From positions 1 through 64,000 of the forward strand of contig PLXE01000106.1 of assembly GCA_003151335.1 (NCBI GenBank): DNA of 64,000 nucleotides, given 5' to 3'. Made by a program: the position numbers and the translations under genes. A model generated the notes under the pieces. The model was not told where the DNA came from. It saw only the letters and a program-made list of their open reading frames with translations, and did no database searches. Below, piece by piece: positions 54,878 to 64,000 of this stretch. The stretch is from Acidobacteriaceae bacterium (GTDB taxonomy: Bacteria; Acidobacteriota; Terriglobia; Terriglobales; Acidobacteriaceae). Within the stretch, counting starts at the first letter, position 1. Each line of letters starts with the position of its first letter.

Positions 54878-56128
54878 ATGATCCCAAACAATGGAGATAC
54901 CCATCCGGCGGCCACCAAACAATACACGCCGCGTCTGGTTTTCTGGGAAGTTACCAAGGGCTGCAACCTGAGGTGCATCCATTGCCGGGCCACCGCGACC
55001 GAGCTGATGTCGCCCGCCGACCTGCCGACCGACAAAGCGCTCGACATCATTTCGCAGATTGCCGACTTCGGCAGTCCGATCCTCGTACTCAGCGGCGGAG
55101 AACCTCTGTACCGGCACGACATTTTCCAACTAGCGGAGTATGCGACCAGCCGCGGTCTGCGCACCGCGCTGGCCACCAACGGAACGCTGGTGACGAAAGA
55201 CGTCGCGCAAAAGATCAAGCAAGCCGGAATCAAGCGGGTCTCGATCTCGCTGGATGGATCGGATGCCCACACCCACGATTCGTTCCGTGGCATCCCCGGC
55301 GCGTTCGACGCCGCTGTCTATGGCATGCGCAACCTTCAGGCGCTGGGAGTTTCGGTGCAGATCAACACCACGATTGCGCGCCACAACGCGCACCAGTTGC
55401 CGGCCGTGCTCGATCTGGCGCGCAGCCTGGGCGCCGATGCGCTGCACACCTTCCTGCTGGTGCCCGTGGGCTGCGGAGTGGATATTGCCGCCGAGCAGAT
55501 GGTGCCTCCGGAAGAGTACGAGCAAATGTTGAATTGGTTCTACGACCAGTCGCTGCAAGGCGGGATCGAGTTGAAAGCAACCTGTGCGCCACATTATTTT
55601 CGGGTGGCGCGGCAGCGCAAGGCTGCCGACCGCTTAGCCGGTCGCAGCGAAGTTGCGACATCTGCACCCAGCGCCCACGAAATTGGACCCACGGACATGA
55701 CCATGCCGGGCTCGACAGGGATCAATCTCAAACCGGCTGGCGGGCCGCCGGTCGGACACGCCGGCCATCCCGGCGGCCACCCCGGCGACATGAATGCCAT
55801 GACCAAGGGCTGCCTGGCGGGAACCGGCGTCTGTTTTATCTCGCACGAGGGCGAAGTTTTCCCCTGCGGATATCTGCCGGCAATCGCGGGTGATTTGCGG
55901 AAGCAGAGTTTCGCCGAAATCTGGAACGACTCCGATGTCTTCGCCCAGTTGCGCGACGACGACAACCTGAAAGGAAAGTGCGGCTGCTGCGAGTTCCGCC
56001 ACGTTTGCATGGGTTGCCGCGCTCGGGCGTACGCTGCCACCGGCGACTTCCTGGCGGAAGAGCCGTTCTGCGTCTATGAGCCGGGCACCTCGAACCAGAT
56101 GATTCGCGGCGCCGCGATCAAGCGATAG
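54878..56128 (+). CDS. Radical SAM/SPASM protein of NirJ/AhbD type
   Basis: 416-residue iron-sulfur enzyme. The radical SAM cluster is C29, C33, C36 (KGCNLRCIHCRA). The C-terminal SPASM-like region (GEVFPCGYLPAIAGDLRKQSFAEIW, CGCCEFRHVCMGCRARAYAATGD) closely matches the family that includes heme-d1 NirJ and heme b synthase AhbD. Between residues 250 and 310 is a His/Gly/Pro-rich insert (VGHAGHPGGHPGDM). ATG 54878 has GGGGAGG upstream. The YwiC-like gene follows. Confidence 0.88.
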   Translation: MIPNNGDTHPAATKQYTPRLVFWEVTKGCNLRCIHCRATATELMSPADLPTDKALDIISQIADFGSPILVLSGGEPLYRHDIFQLAEYATSRGLRTALATNGTLVTKDVAQKIKQAGIKRVSISLDGSDAHTHDSFRGIPGAFDAAVYGMRNLQALGVSVQINTTIARHNAHQLPAVLDLARSLGADALHTFLLVPVGCGVDIAAEQMVPPEEYEQMLNWFYDQSLQGGIELKATCAPHYFRVARQRKAADRLAGRSEVATSAPSAHEIGPTDMTMPGSTGINLKPAGGPPVGHAGHPGGHPGDMNAMTKGCLAGTGVCFISHEGEVFPCGYLPAIAGDLRKQSFAEIWNDSDVFAQLRDDDNLKGKCGCCEFRHVCMGCRARAYAATGDFLAEEPFCVYEPGTSNQMIRGAAIKR

Positions 56129-56244
56129 TGTAAAGCGGGCTCCAATATTGGCGCCCAGAAGACGTTTGCTCAGTGCGCACCTTCTCGGTGTGGCTGAGAC
56201 TTCTGTCATAGCAGGTCCTCCGCTCCGCTGGTTACGATCAAAGC

Positions 56245-57090
56245 ATGGCTGCACACACCACCACCCTAAGCAGACCTCGCGTCAAGACAATGACCATCCC
56301 GCGCGAGCACGGCGCGTGGGGCATGCTGTTGGTGCCGCTGGCGACCGGCGCGGTGGCGTCTTTGCGCTCGAACGTGAACGGCGGCGGCGCGCTTGCGCTC
56401 TTCATCCTTGCTGCGATGTCGCTCTTCTGGCTGCGCACGCCGGTCGAGAGTTGGCTGGGCACCTCGCCGATCAAGGTGCAGACCAAAGACGAGCGCGCCT
56501 TCGTGCTGAAGGTGATTGCCGCCATCGGTGTGCTGGCCGTCGCCAGCATAACGGCGCTGTTGTGGAACGGACATTACCTCGGGCTGCTGACGATCGGCGC
56601 GATTGCAGGTTCAGCTTTCGCGATGCAAGCAGGCGTCAAGAGGTTGGGACGCAAAGGCAGAATGCCGGCGCAGATCATCGGAGCCATCGGCCTTACCTCC
56701 ACGGCGGCGGGCGCGTACTACGTTGCCACCGGCAAACTCGACCGCATCGCTGTCGCGTTGTGGCTGGCCAACTGGCTGTTCGCCGCAGACCAAATTCATT
56801 TTGTGCAGGTGCGCATCCGCTCCAGCCGCGCCGCCAACCTGGACGAGAAGATGAAACAGGGATTGCCCTTCCTCTTGGGCCAGGTGGGGCTCATCGGCGT
56901 AATCCTCGCCGCCTGCCGATTCGGACTCTTCTCGGGCGTCATGGCGTTGGCTTTCGTGCCCGTACTGCTTCGCGGGACCCTGTGGTTCGTCCGGCGTCAT
57001 CGCCCTCTCGATGTGCACAAGCTCGGCTTCAGCGAGCTGACTCAAGCCGTCATCTTTGGCGCATTGCTGTGCGCATCGTTCTTCGTGTAG
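56245..57090 (+). CDS. YwiC-like membrane protein
   Basis: 281-residue polytopic protein with about eight helices. It carries the family start PREHGAWGMLLVPLATG and a later ADQIHFVQVRIR segment. In Bacillus, ywiC lies near nitrate respiration genes; function unknown. Here it follows the radical SAM gene by 116 bases on the same strand, which may be a functional pair. ATG 56245 is used. Confidence 0.85.
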   Translation: MAAHTTTLSRPRVKTMTIPREHGAWGMLLVPLATGAVASLRSNVNGGGALALFILAAMSLFWLRTPVESWLGTSPIKVQTKDERAFVLKVIAAIGVLAVASITALLWNGHYLGLLTIGAIAGSAFAMQAGVKRLGRKGRMPAQIIGAIGLTSTAAGAYYVATGKLDRIAVALWLANWLFAADQIHFVQVRIRSSRAANLDEKMKQGLPFLLGQVGLIGVILAACRFGLFSGVMALAFVPVLLRGTLWFVRRHRPLDVHKLGFSELTQAVIFGALLCASFFV

Positions 57091-57124
57091 TCGGCTATTT
57101 TGATATTGCGTGGCTTCCCTTACA

Positions 57125-57739
57125 ATGATGCCGATGACTTCGGCGAGCAGCTTCTCCGCACCGGTACTTCTGAAGCATTCCGTGACAAAACACGTCGCGC
57201 TGGTGCTCCTGCTGGGCACCGTGGGCGGAAGCACGGTCGCCGTGCAGTCACGTTCCCCGGCAGGAGGTCGGTTACCTATGGCACTTGCGCTCAAAAGCAC
57301 CGCATTCGCGCCCGGAGCAGAGATTCCGAAGAAGCATAGCTGCGAGGCCGCGGACGTTTCGCCGGCGCTGGAGTGGAGCGGGTCTCCGGCGCGCACCGTC
57401 AGCTTTGCGCTGATCATGGATGACCCCGACGCACCTGCCGGAACCTGGGTGCACTGGGTGTTGTGGAACCTGACGGCGAGCGCGCACGGGCTTCCCGAGG
57501 CAGTCGCCAAGCAGGACCAGTTAGTCGATGGGATGCGGCAGGGCCGCAACAGCTTCCGGAAGATTGGCTATAACGGCCCGTGTCCGCCGCCGGGCAAGCC
57601 GCACCGCTATTTTTTCCGCTTGTATGCCCTGGATGAAAAACTTGAGCTTGCGCCGGGCGCCAGCAGCTCAGATCTTCAACAGGCGATGAAGGGCCACGTC
57701 CTAGGCCAGGCGGAGTATATGGGAACGTACCGGCGATAG
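57125..57739 (+). CDS. YbhB/YbcL-type phosphatidylethanolamine-binding-like protein
   Basis: 204-residue protein of the PEBP/Raf-kinase-inhibitor-like family. An N-terminal hydrophobic stretch (HVALVLLLGTVGGSTVAV) may be a signal or anchor. The ligand pocket motifs ALIMDDPDAPAGTWVHWVLWNL and YNGPCPPPGKPHRYFFRLYAL are typical. Bacterial roles are not known. Either of two ATGs at 57125 and 57128, or GTG 57110, could be the start. Confidence 0.86.
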   Translation: MMPMTSASSFSAPVLLKHSVTKHVALVLLLGTVGGSTVAVQSRSPAGGRLPMALALKSTAFAPGAEIPKKHSCEAADVSPALEWSGSPARTVSFALIMDDPDAPAGTWVHWVLWNLTASAHGLPEAVAKQDQLVDGMRQGRNSFRKIGYNGPCPPPGKPHRYFFRLYALDEKLELAPGASSSDLQQAMKGHVLGQAEYMGTYRR

Positions 57740-57754
57740 CGCGATTCCGCTGGT

Positions 57755-59131
57755 CTAGCAGCGCACAATCTTAGGCGAGTCGATCCCCTTAGTCGCGTTG
57801 CGGGTATCCACCACCAGCTTTGACTCCCGCACAATTCGCGGATAGTCGTAGTCGCTGTGGTCGGTGACGATCATCACGCAGTCATACTGATCCAAATTCT
57901 CCAGCGGCGAACAGGTCATGTTCAGGGCATAGCGGCGTCCCTGGCCCACGGTCGGGAAGTAGGGATCGTTGTAGCTGACGATGGCGCCACGCTTTTGCAG
58001 CAGCTCGATAATCGTGAGCGACGGCGACTCGCGCAGGTCGTCAATGTCCCGCTTGTAGGAAAGTCCCAGCACCAGAATCTTCGCGCCGTTGAGCGCCTTC
58101 TTCTCCTTGTTCAGCGCGTTGGCGACGGCCTCGACGGAGAAGTAAGGCATATTGGTGTTCACTTCGCCAGCCAGTTCGATGAAGCGCGTGCGAAAGTCGA
58201 ACTGCTTCGCCTTCCACGACAGATAAAACGGATCGATCGGGATGCAATGCCCGCCGAGTCCGGGGCCGGGATAAAACGCCTGGAAGCCGAAGGGTTTGCT
58301 CTTGGCCGCGTCGATGACCTCCCAAATGTCGATGCCCATGCGCAGGCAGAGCATCTTCAACTCATTCACCATCGCGATATTCACGCAGCGGTAGATGTTT
58401 TCCAGCAGCTTGGTCATCTCCGCAGCCGCGGGCGTTGAGACCGGAACCGTTCGGTTGAAGATGGCGCCGTACAGCTTCGCTCCGAGTTCGCCGGCCAGCG
58501 GATCGAGCCCGCCGATGACCTTGGGGATGTCGCGGCGCGCAACCGTGTCGTTACCCGGGTCTTCGCGTTCGGGAGAGAAGACCACGTGGAACAGATTATT
58601 GTCTTCGACGCCGGTGCGAGCGGCCCGTAGCCCCCGGTTATTCAAGCGCTCGAGAATCGGCACCAGAATTTCTTCGGTGGTGCCGGGATAGGTGGTGCTC
58701 TCGAGAACGACCAACTGGCCCGCGCGCAGATGCGGGGCAATCGATTCGGCGGTGGCAGTGATGTAGCTGAGGTCAGGCTCGTGGTACTCGTCCAGCGGAG
58801 TGGGAACACAGATGATGATGGCGTCCATGCTCGTGATGTTGGCGTAATCGGCGGTCGCGGTGAAGCCCTGGGTGCGCGCCGCCTGGATCTCGGTGGGCGC
58901 AATCCGGTAGATGTAGGACCCGCCGGACTGAAGCACGTCGATCTTCCTCTTGTCGATGTCGAAGCCGGTGACGGGGAACTTCTGTTCGCTGAACAGCAGC
59001 GCCAGAGGCAGGCCGACATAGCCCATTCCAATCACGCCAACCTTGGCGGTGCGGGACTCGATCTTGCGTTTGAGCAGTTCAGACAATTCGGAGCTTGCAG
59101 CTTTCGATGGCAAAGACATGGGTAAGTCCAT
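57755..59131 (-). CDS. UDP-N-acetylglucosamine/mannosamine 6-dehydrogenase (WbpA/TviB type)
   Basis: 458-residue NAD-dependent enzyme oxidising C6 of a UDP-HexNAc to the acid. The dinucleotide fold is VGVIGMGYVGLPLA (about residue 31) and the active-site cysteine lies in GPGLGGHCIPIDPFYLSWKAK. The latter pattern is typical of WbpA/TviB. It makes precursors for capsule or O-antigen. The first start is ATG 59131, and ATG 59119 is also possible. It leads a run of sugar genes with the WbpP-like gene upstream. Confidence 0.92.
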   Translation of the reverse strand: MDLPMSLPSKAASSELSELLKRKIESRTAKVGVIGMGYVGLPLALLFSEQKFPVTGFDIDKRKIDVLQSGGSYIYRIAPTEIQAARTQGFTATADYANITSMDAIIICVPTPLDEYHEPDLSYITATAESIAPHLRAGQLVVLESTTYPGTTEEILVPILERLNNRGLRAARTGVEDNNLFHVVFSPEREDPGNDTVARRDIPKVIGGLDPLAGELGAKLYGAIFNRTVPVSTPAAAEMTKLLENIYRCVNIAMVNELKMLCLRMGIDIWEVIDAAKSKPFGFQAFYPGPGLGGHCIPIDPFYLSWKAKQFDFRTRFIELAGEVNTNMPYFSVEAVANALNKEKKALNGAKILVLGLSYKRDIDDLRESPSLTIIELLQKRGAIVSYNDPYFPTVGQGRRYALNMTCSPLENLDQYDCVMIVTDHSDYDYPRIVRESKLVVDTRNATKGIDSPKIVRC

Positions 59132-59163
59132 TTCTTATTCTGTCATTCCGATGCGCCAAAGGT

Positions 59164-60132
59164 TCACTGGCTCGTGGCTTTTGCCGTCACCGCCGCCAGG
59201 CTGCGATACCAGGCGACGGTGCGCCGCAAACCTTCCCGAAAGTCCACCAGCGGCCGGTAGCCCAGTTGCGCTTGGGCGCGCGAGATGTCGGCCAGCGAGT
59301 GTTTGACATCTCCCGTTCGCGCCGGTGCATATTCCACCTCGCCCGCGTATTCGGTCAGTTCCTTCAGGATGGCGAATGTCTCGTTCAGGGTGTAACGATG
59401 GCCGGTGGCGATATTGAAGGTTTGGCCGGCGATTTGCGATTCCGGTTGCGTGGCGGCCAGCAGGTTCGCCGCAACCACGTTTTCGATATAGGTGAAGTCG
59501 CGCGACTGTTCGCCGTCTCCATAGATCGTGGGCTTCTCGCCTTGCAACATGCTGGTGATGAATTTAGCCAGCACCGCGGAATATTGTGAGTTCGCGTCCT
59601 GGCGCGGACCGAAGATGTTGAAGTAGCGCAGGCTAACCGTTGGCAAACCATACACGCGATAAAACGAAGTCATGTAAAGCTCGCCCGCCAGCTTGGACAC
59701 CGCATACGGCGAGATCGGATTGGCCGGCATGTCTTCCTGCTTGGGCATTGTCGGCGTGTCGCCGTACGCGGAAGACGAGGCGGCATAAACCACGCGTTTC
59801 ACTCGGGCGTCGCGCGCGGCGATCAGCACGTTCAGGGTGCCGTCGATGTTAACTGCGTTGCTTCGTGCCGGATCTTCCACCGATCGCGGCACTGAAGGAA
59901 TGGCTGCCTGGTGCAGCACGTAGTCCACTCCCTGGCAGGCGGAATGCACAGCCTTCAGATCCAGCAGGTCGGCTTCCCGGAAATCAATTTGCCCGGCAAC
60001 CTCGCGAATATGCTCGCGCTTGCCGGTTTCGAAGTTGTCGAAGCCACGCACTCGTTCGCCGCGTTCCAGCAACGCGCGAACCAGGGCCGAGCCGATAAAT
60101 CCGGCAGCGCCAGTCACTAGATATTGCGCCAT
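59164..60132 (-). CDS. UDP-N-acetylglucosamine 4-epimerase (WbpP type)
   Basis: 322-residue short-chain dehydrogenase/reductase. NAD motif GAAGFIGSALV, catalytic SSSAYG and YAVSK, and RYFNIFGPRQD all fit the extended SDR epimerases. The nearest named relatives are WbpP and TviC, partners of WbpA/TviB in making galacturonic or mannuronic-type HexNAc. It precedes the dehydrogenase by 32 bases on the same strand. Substrate is inferred from this pairing. Confidence 0.9.
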   Translation of the reverse strand: MAQYLVTGAAGFIGSALVRALLERGERVRGFDNFETGKREHIREVAGQIDFREADLLDLKAVHSACQGVDYVLHQAAIPSVPRSVEDPARSNAVNIDGTLNVLIAARDARVKRVVYAASSSAYGDTPTMPKQEDMPANPISPYAVSKLAGELYMTSFYRVYGLPTVSLRYFNIFGPRQDANSQYSAVLAKFITSMLQGEKPTIYGDGEQSRDFTYIENVVAANLLAATQPESQIAGQTFNIATGHRYTLNETFAILKELTEYAGEVEYAPARTGDVKHSLADISRAQAQLGYRPLVDFREGLRRTVAWYRSLAAVTAKATSQ

Positions 60133-60150
60133 GGTCTCAAGGTTAACATG

Positions 60151-61392
60151 CTAAAAGGTGACCGTCTGCGTGCTGCGGCGAGACAGGTCGAACCGTTTTG
60201 TTAGCATATCGGCAATTTCCTTGCCGATCTCCAGCGACGCCGTGGCCGCCGGGGACGGTACGTTGCAGACATGGATCATCCCTGTGCTGTGGACGAAATG
60301 AAAATCGTCCACCAGGTTGCCGCTGCTGTCCACCGCCTGGGCCCGCACTCCAGAGCCGCCCTGGACCAGGTCGGATTCCATTAGCTCCGGTACCATCTTC
60401 TGAAGCGACTTCACAAAGGCCGCCTTGACCCACGAGCGGTATTGTTCCGCCAGTCCCATGCGCCAATACCTCCACGCCATCTTGTAGAAGCCTGGGAACA
60501 GCAGCATCTGCACGGCCTCGTCGAGATCGGGCGATGTGCCGGTGTAGCCCTCGCGGCGGAAGGCCAGCAAAGCATTGGGCCCGGCCTCGACGCTGCCATT
60601 GACGCGGCGCGTGAAGTGCACTCCGAGGAAGGGAAAGCGCGGATCGGGAACAGGGTAAATAAGCGCCTTTACCAGGTTGCGCCGCTCGGGTTTCACTTCG
60701 TAGTACTCTCCGCGGAACGGGATAATTTCGAGGTCGGTCTGCACTCCAGCCATGCGGGTGATCGTATCGCTATACAGGCCGGCGCAGTTGATCACGTATC
60801 GTGCCCTGAAACTGCCGGCGCTGGTCTCGACGATGTTGAGATTTCCGTCTTGCCGCAGCCCGAGCACCTTGGCGCGAAACACGATCTCGCCTCCAGCGCC
60901 CTCGATCAACTCGGCGTATTTCTGCGCCACCACCTTGTAATCCACGATGCCGGTAGAGGGCACGTCCAGCGCGCTGATCCCATCGCAGTGAGGTTCGATC
61001 TCGCGAAACTGATCGCGATCCAGCATTCGCAAACCCGGGACGCCATTGGCGATCCCGCGCTGATGTAGTTGCTCGAGTCGCGGAACCTCCTCCGGGCTGG
61101 TCGCGACCACCAGTTTGCCGCACTCTTCGAAGGGGACCCCATGCTGCTGGCAGAAGCGCTTCATGGACGCGGCCCCGGCGACGCAGTTGCGCGCCTTCAG
61201 CGACCCTGGCTTGTAGTAGAGGCCGGAGTGGATGACTCCGCTATTGTGGCCGGTCTGGTGAGCGGCCACGCGATCCTCCTTCTCCACCACGACCAGGCTC
61301 ATGTCTGGAAAACGCCGCGTGGTCTCCAGAGCTGTCGCCAGTCCGACAATCCCCGCGCCAATGATTAAAAGGTCGGTTTCGCGGTCCGCCAT
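60151..61392 (-). CDS. lhgO: L-2-hydroxyglutarate oxidase
   Basis: 413-residue FAD enzyme oxidising L-2-hydroxyglutarate to 2-oxoglutarate. FAD motif GAGIVGLATA is at residues 12-21; HQTGHNSGVIHSGLYY and RGEYYEVKPER are typical of LhgO. It lies between sugar genes without an obvious link. ATG 61392 is the domain start; the frame extends to 61629 without conserved content. Confidence 0.94.
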   Translation of the reverse strand: MADRETDLLIIGAGIVGLATALETTRRFPDMSLVVVEKEDRVAAHQTGHNSGVIHSGLYYKPGSLKARNCVAGAASMKRFCQQHGVPFEECGKLVVATSPEEVPRLEQLHQRGIANGVPGLRMLDRDQFREIEPHCDGISALDVPSTGIVDYKVVAQKYAELIEGAGGEIVFRAKVLGLRQDGNLNIVETSAGSFRARYVINCAGLYSDTITRMAGVQTDLEIIPFRGEYYEVKPERRNLVKALIYPVPDPRFPFLGVHFTRRVNGSVEAGPNALLAFRREGYTGTSPDLDEAVQMLLFPGFYKMAWRYWRMGLAEQYRSWVKAAFVKSLQKMVPELMESDLVQGGSGVRAQAVDSSGNLVDDFHFVHSTGMIHVCNVPSPAATASLEIGKEIADMLTKRFDLSRRSTQTVTF

Positions 61393-61510
61393 AAGCCGGT
61401 GCAACTGTCCTTGCAAACCCGCGATTATACGAGCCTGGCTGCCACCGGTGCTAGGACGCAAATCACAAACGTTGCGCCGTTGGCTCAGGGACATTAGTCT
61501 AAGGGCGACA

Positions 61511-62506
61511 ATGAAGGTGCTCATCACGGGCGGGGCTGGCTTCATCGGGTCGCATCTTGCCGAGCGACACCTCAACCTGGGCGATGAAGTCTGCATCGTT
61601 GACGACCTCTCGACCGGCTCGGTCGCCAATATTCAACATCTCAAGATTCATCCTGAATTTACCTACCACATTGATACCGTCACCAACACAAGGTTGATGA
61701 CCGAACTGGTGGACCTCTGCGATGTCGTTTATCATCTGGCGGCGGCCGTCGGGGTGCGCTTGATTGTGGACAGCCCCGTGCGCACCATCGAGACCAACAT
61801 TCGGGGCACCGAAATCGTACTTAGCCTGGCGGCGAAGAAACTAAAACGCGTGCTCATCACATCGACGTCGGAGGTGTACGGCAAAGGGGACCGCGTGCCG
61901 TTTCGCGAAGATGACGACCTGCTGATGGGCCCGCCCAACAAAGGCCGCTGGAGTTATGCCTGCTCGAAGGCCATCGACGAATTCCTCGCCATCGCGTACT
62001 GGAAAGAGAAGCGGGTTCCGACGGTGATTGCTCGGCTGTTCAATACCGTAGGCCCGCGACAGATCGGCCGTTATGGCATGGTAGTTCCCAACCTGGTGGC
62101 CCAAGCCTTGACCGGAAATGACATCACTGTCTTCGGGGATGGCGCGCAAAGCCGTTGCTTCACCCACGTCAACGATACGGTGGATGCGCTGGTCGGCATC
62201 ATGGCCCATCCCGACGCCAATGGCGAAGTCTATAACGTGGGCAGCGATCACGAAATCACCATTATCGACTTGGCGACACGCATCAAGCGGATGACCGGCT
62301 CGGATTCGAAGATTGTTTTCGTCTCCTACGGAAAGGCCTATGAGGAGGGCTTCGAAGATGTGCGGCGCCGGGTCCCCGACATCAGCAAGCTGGCTGGGCT
62401 CATTGGCTATCGTCCGCGCGTCTCCCTGGAAGAGACCCTGGAGAGCATCATCGCGGACCAGCGCGCCTGTTTGCGGGAGCATGGTGTAGCTATCGCTGTC
62501 CGCTAG
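61511..62506 (+). CDS. NAD-dependent sugar epimerase/dehydratase
   Basis: 331-residue extended [28 protein letters not shown] and [10 protein letters not shown] are present, so it should act on a nucleotide sugar, perhaps a 4-epimerase, dehydratase or decarboxylase. The specificity cannot be told. ATG 61511 starts right at the NAD motif. The next gene, 57 bases away, is a UXS-like enzyme. Confidence 0.88.
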   Translation: MKVLITGGAGFIGSHLAERHLNLGDEVCIVDDLSTGSVANIQHLKIHPEFTYHIDTVTNTRLMTELVDLCDVVYHLAAAVGVRLIVDSPVRTIETNIRGTEIVLSLAAKKLKRVLITSTSEVYGKGDRVPFREDDDLLMGPPNKGRWSYACSKAIDEFLAIAYWKEKRVPTVIARLFNTVGPRQIGRYGMVVPNLVAQALTGNDITVFGDGAQSRCFTHVNDTVDALVGIMAHPDANGEVYNVGSDHEITIIDLATRIKRMTGSDSKIVFVSYGKAYEEGFEDVRRRVPDISKLAGLIGYRPRVSLEETLESIIADQRACLREHGVAIAVR

Positions 62507-62562
62507 AATTCGGTTCGCGGCCAACTATTCTTGGTACCGTATTTCATCGAGGAATCGCAATC

Positions 62563-63498
62563 ATGCATGTGCTGGTGACCGGCGGTGCAGGTTTTCTTGG
62601 TTCGCATTTGTGCGATGCCCTGCTGGCGGAGGGCCACTCCGTGGTCTGCGCCGACAATTTACTGACTGGACGGATGGAGAACCTCGCGCATCTGCGGCAC
62701 GAGTCTCGATTCGTCTTTCTTGAGCAAGATGTCAGCCAGCCCTTCGATCCGGGAAAAGTTGACTATATTTTCCACTTCGCGTCGCCGGCCAGCCCGGTGG
62801 ATTATCTCAAACATGCCATCGAAACCTTGCAAGTCGGCTCGCTCGGTTCCCTGAACTGCCTTGAGCTGGCGAAGAACTACGGGGCCAAGTTTCTATTGGC
62901 TTCCACCTCGGAGTGCTATGGCGATCCCTTGGAGCATCCGCAGAAAGAGACTTACTGGGGGCACGTGAATCCCATCGGTCCGCGATCGGTGTATGACGAA
63001 TCCAAGCGCTTTGCCGAAGCCGCCACCATGGCCTACCACCGCCATCGCCGGGTTGACACTCGCATTGTTCGCATCTTCAATACTTATGGGCCGCGACTGC
63101 AGATCAACGATGGCCGGGTGATCTCGAACTTCATGAAACAGGCGCTGCGCGGCGAAGAGCTCACGGTGTACGGCGACGGTTCGCAGACCCGCAGTTTCTG
63201 CTATGTGAGCGATGAAGTGGCGGGGATTCTGGCGCTGTCGAAGTCGGACGAGCACGGGCCGACCAACATCGGCAATCCCGTCGAGTTCACCATCCTGGAG
63301 TGCGCGCAGGCGGTGCTGGAAGTGACCGGGTCGAGCAGCAAGCTGCGATTTGAGCCGCTCCCCCAGGATGATCCCCGGCAGCGAAGGCCCGACATCGGCA
63401 AGGCCAAGCGCCTGCTGGGATGGGAGCCAACCATCGATCTGCGGAGCGGCTTGCGCCTGTCGCTGGATTACTTCAAGGCGGCGGTGCAGGCGCGATAG
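62563..63498 (+). CDS. UDP-glucuronate decarboxylase (UDP-xylose synthase type)
   Basis: 311-residue SDR enzyme. The UXS pattern is strong: [69 protein letters not shown]. It would turn UDP-glucuronate into UDP-xylose or UDP-4-keto-pentose for surface polysaccharide. It follows the other SDR gene and probably shares its transcript. Confidence 0.92.
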   Translation: MHVLVTGGAGFLGSHLCDALLAEGHSVVCADNLLTGRMENLAHLRHESRFVFLEQDVSQPFDPGKVDYIFHFASPASPVDYLKHAIETLQVGSLGSLNCLELAKNYGAKFLLASTSECYGDPLEHPQKETYWGHVNPIGPRSVYDESKRFAEAATMAYHRHRRVDTRIVRIFNTYGPRLQINDGRVISNFMKQALRGEELTVYGDGSQTRSFCYVSDEVAGILALSKSDEHGPTNIGNPVEFTILECAQAVLEVTGSSSKLRFEPLPQDDPRQRRPDIGKAKRLLGWEPTIDLRSGLRLSLDYFKAAVQAR

Positions 63499-63517
63499 CG
63501 ACCGCCGATGGCGACGC

Positions 63518-63865
63518 TTACAACACTACCAGCGTGATGCCGCGATTGCCCCTGCCCAGGTCGGGGTCGCTCTTCAGTTCGGGCATGCGCTTGAGCAGCT
63601 CCCAACTGCGTTCATCGCTGGTGCGCCAGTTTTCGCCATAGATGCAATCGCGGATTTCTTTCGCCTGCGCCATTTGTCGCAAGGTCGATTGCAACGCGAT
63701 GCGCAAATCTCCGCCGACGCCGCTGGAGCCGTAGCCATGCACCAGCTTCAGCACTCGCACGCCACTCTGTTGCGCGACGCGCAGTTCGGAACTAAGCCGT
63801 GAGCGCGCCTGCGGTACGCTCGGCATTCCCGCTTCGAGATTCACGGTCTTGATCCCGGCCGCCAT
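63518..63865 (-). CDS. Smr-domain protein
   Basis: 115-residue protein with an Smr-like core: LKLVHGYGSSGVGGDLRIALQSTL. The Smr fold in MutS2 is a nickase; stand-alone Smr proteins are poorly known. The end is GRGNRGITLVVL, a strand typical of the domain. ATG 63865 is used. It is convergent with the UXS-like gene. Confidence 0.78.
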   Translation of the reverse strand: MAAGIKTVNLEAGMPSVPQARSRLSSELRVAQQSGVRVLKLVHGYGSSGVGGDLRIALQSTLRQMAQAKEIRDCIYGENWRTSDERSWELLKRMPELKSDPDLGRGNRGITLVVL

Positions 63866-63928
63866 TGCCGTGCTCTCCTCGGCAGCTTAGTCAGGAACAC
63901 GATATCATCTCTAACTCGGTGATCGTAG

Positions 63929-64000
63929 ATGAAAGATATCGCTTCACGGGCGCTGGAAACGGCTAAGCTGCGAGGCGCTTCGCACGCGGAGACGCGCATT
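63929..64000 (+). CDS. Start of a TldD-like peptidase gene (truncated by window end)
   Basis: 24 codons reading MKDIASRALETAKLRGASHA and on to ETRI. This matches the N-terminal pattern of TldD/PmbA family metallopeptidases (A..AL..A...GA.yAd.R). The rest is outside the window. It is divergent from the Smr-domain gene. The identification rests on a short stretch. Confidence 0.5.
   Translation, partial: MKDIASRALETAKLRGASHAETRI

Overview
The window is a contiguous piece of a GC-rich (visibly about 60%) bacterial chromosome. It has no rRNA, tRNA, CRISPR array, transposase or phage block that I can see. Gene families and gene order suggest an Acidobacteriota member (Terriglobia or Koribacter-like). 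This rests on the lptC/A-lptB-rpoN-long hpf block, the pyrR-pyrB-pyrC operon, several 'zinc ribbon + membrane' proteins, a di-heme oxidoreductase, and many short palindromic or oligonucleotide repeats between genes. The assignment comes from recall of such genomes, not from a database search.

Layout. Bases 1-2095 hold the 3' end of rpoC and its terminator. Bases 2196-5260 are a small accessory island of lower GC: an HNH endonuclease, a DUF4238 protein and a VapBC toxin-antitoxin pair, punctuated by three copies of one palindromic repeat. Bases 5326-7602 carry a YihY-type membrane protein, a small ABM-fold protein, a CPXCG zinc-ribbon protein and a lone receiver-domain protein. Bases 7695-13335 are the envelope/regulator block: a fused LptC-LptA protein, lptB, rpoN and long-form hpf, ending in a strong terminator. 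On the minus strand gatC, a DciA-like gene and brnTA follow. A large membrane protein and a transglutaminase-like protein converge at about 16.5 kb.

Bases 17475-22577 (minus) are der, a zinc-ribbon membrane protein, and the tightly packed pyrR-pyrB-pyrC operon. Bases 22610-30145 contain dinG, a VTT/DedA protein, a lipoprotein overlapping a GH3 NagZ-like hydrolase, miaA with a small membrane protein, and a TonB-type protein. Bases 30351-37485 hold selB, an AhpD-like protein, a PspC protein, an alpha/beta hydrolase, aroA and murA. Bases 37917-41552 carry two divergent serine hydrolases, one fused to a NamZ (DUF1343) muramidase domain. With murA and the NagZ-like gene this gives a wall-synthesis and wall-salvage flavour.

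Bases 41556-48460 hold a hypothetical protein, a TrbI-like and a SIMPL periplasmic protein, a pterin dehydratase, an HD-GYP response regulator, a divergent ECF-like sigma factor and lysS. Bases 48641-57739 hold a di-heme oxidoreductase, an orphan nuoA, an RDD protein, recJ, a PIG-L deacetylase, a NirJ/AhbD-type radical SAM protein, a YwiC-like protein and a PEBP protein. Bases 57755-63498 are a nucleotide-sugar cluster (UDP-HexNAc dehydrogenase, three SDR epimerase/decarboxylase enzymes) interrupted by lhgO. The window ends with an Smr-domain protein and the first codons of a TldD-like gene.

Most of the window is ordinary housekeeping chromosome. The parts most worth a second look are the repeat-punctuated HNH/DUF4238 island, the serine hydrolase-NamZ fusion with its divergent paralogue, and the oligonucleotide micro-repeats that sit upstream of several start codons.
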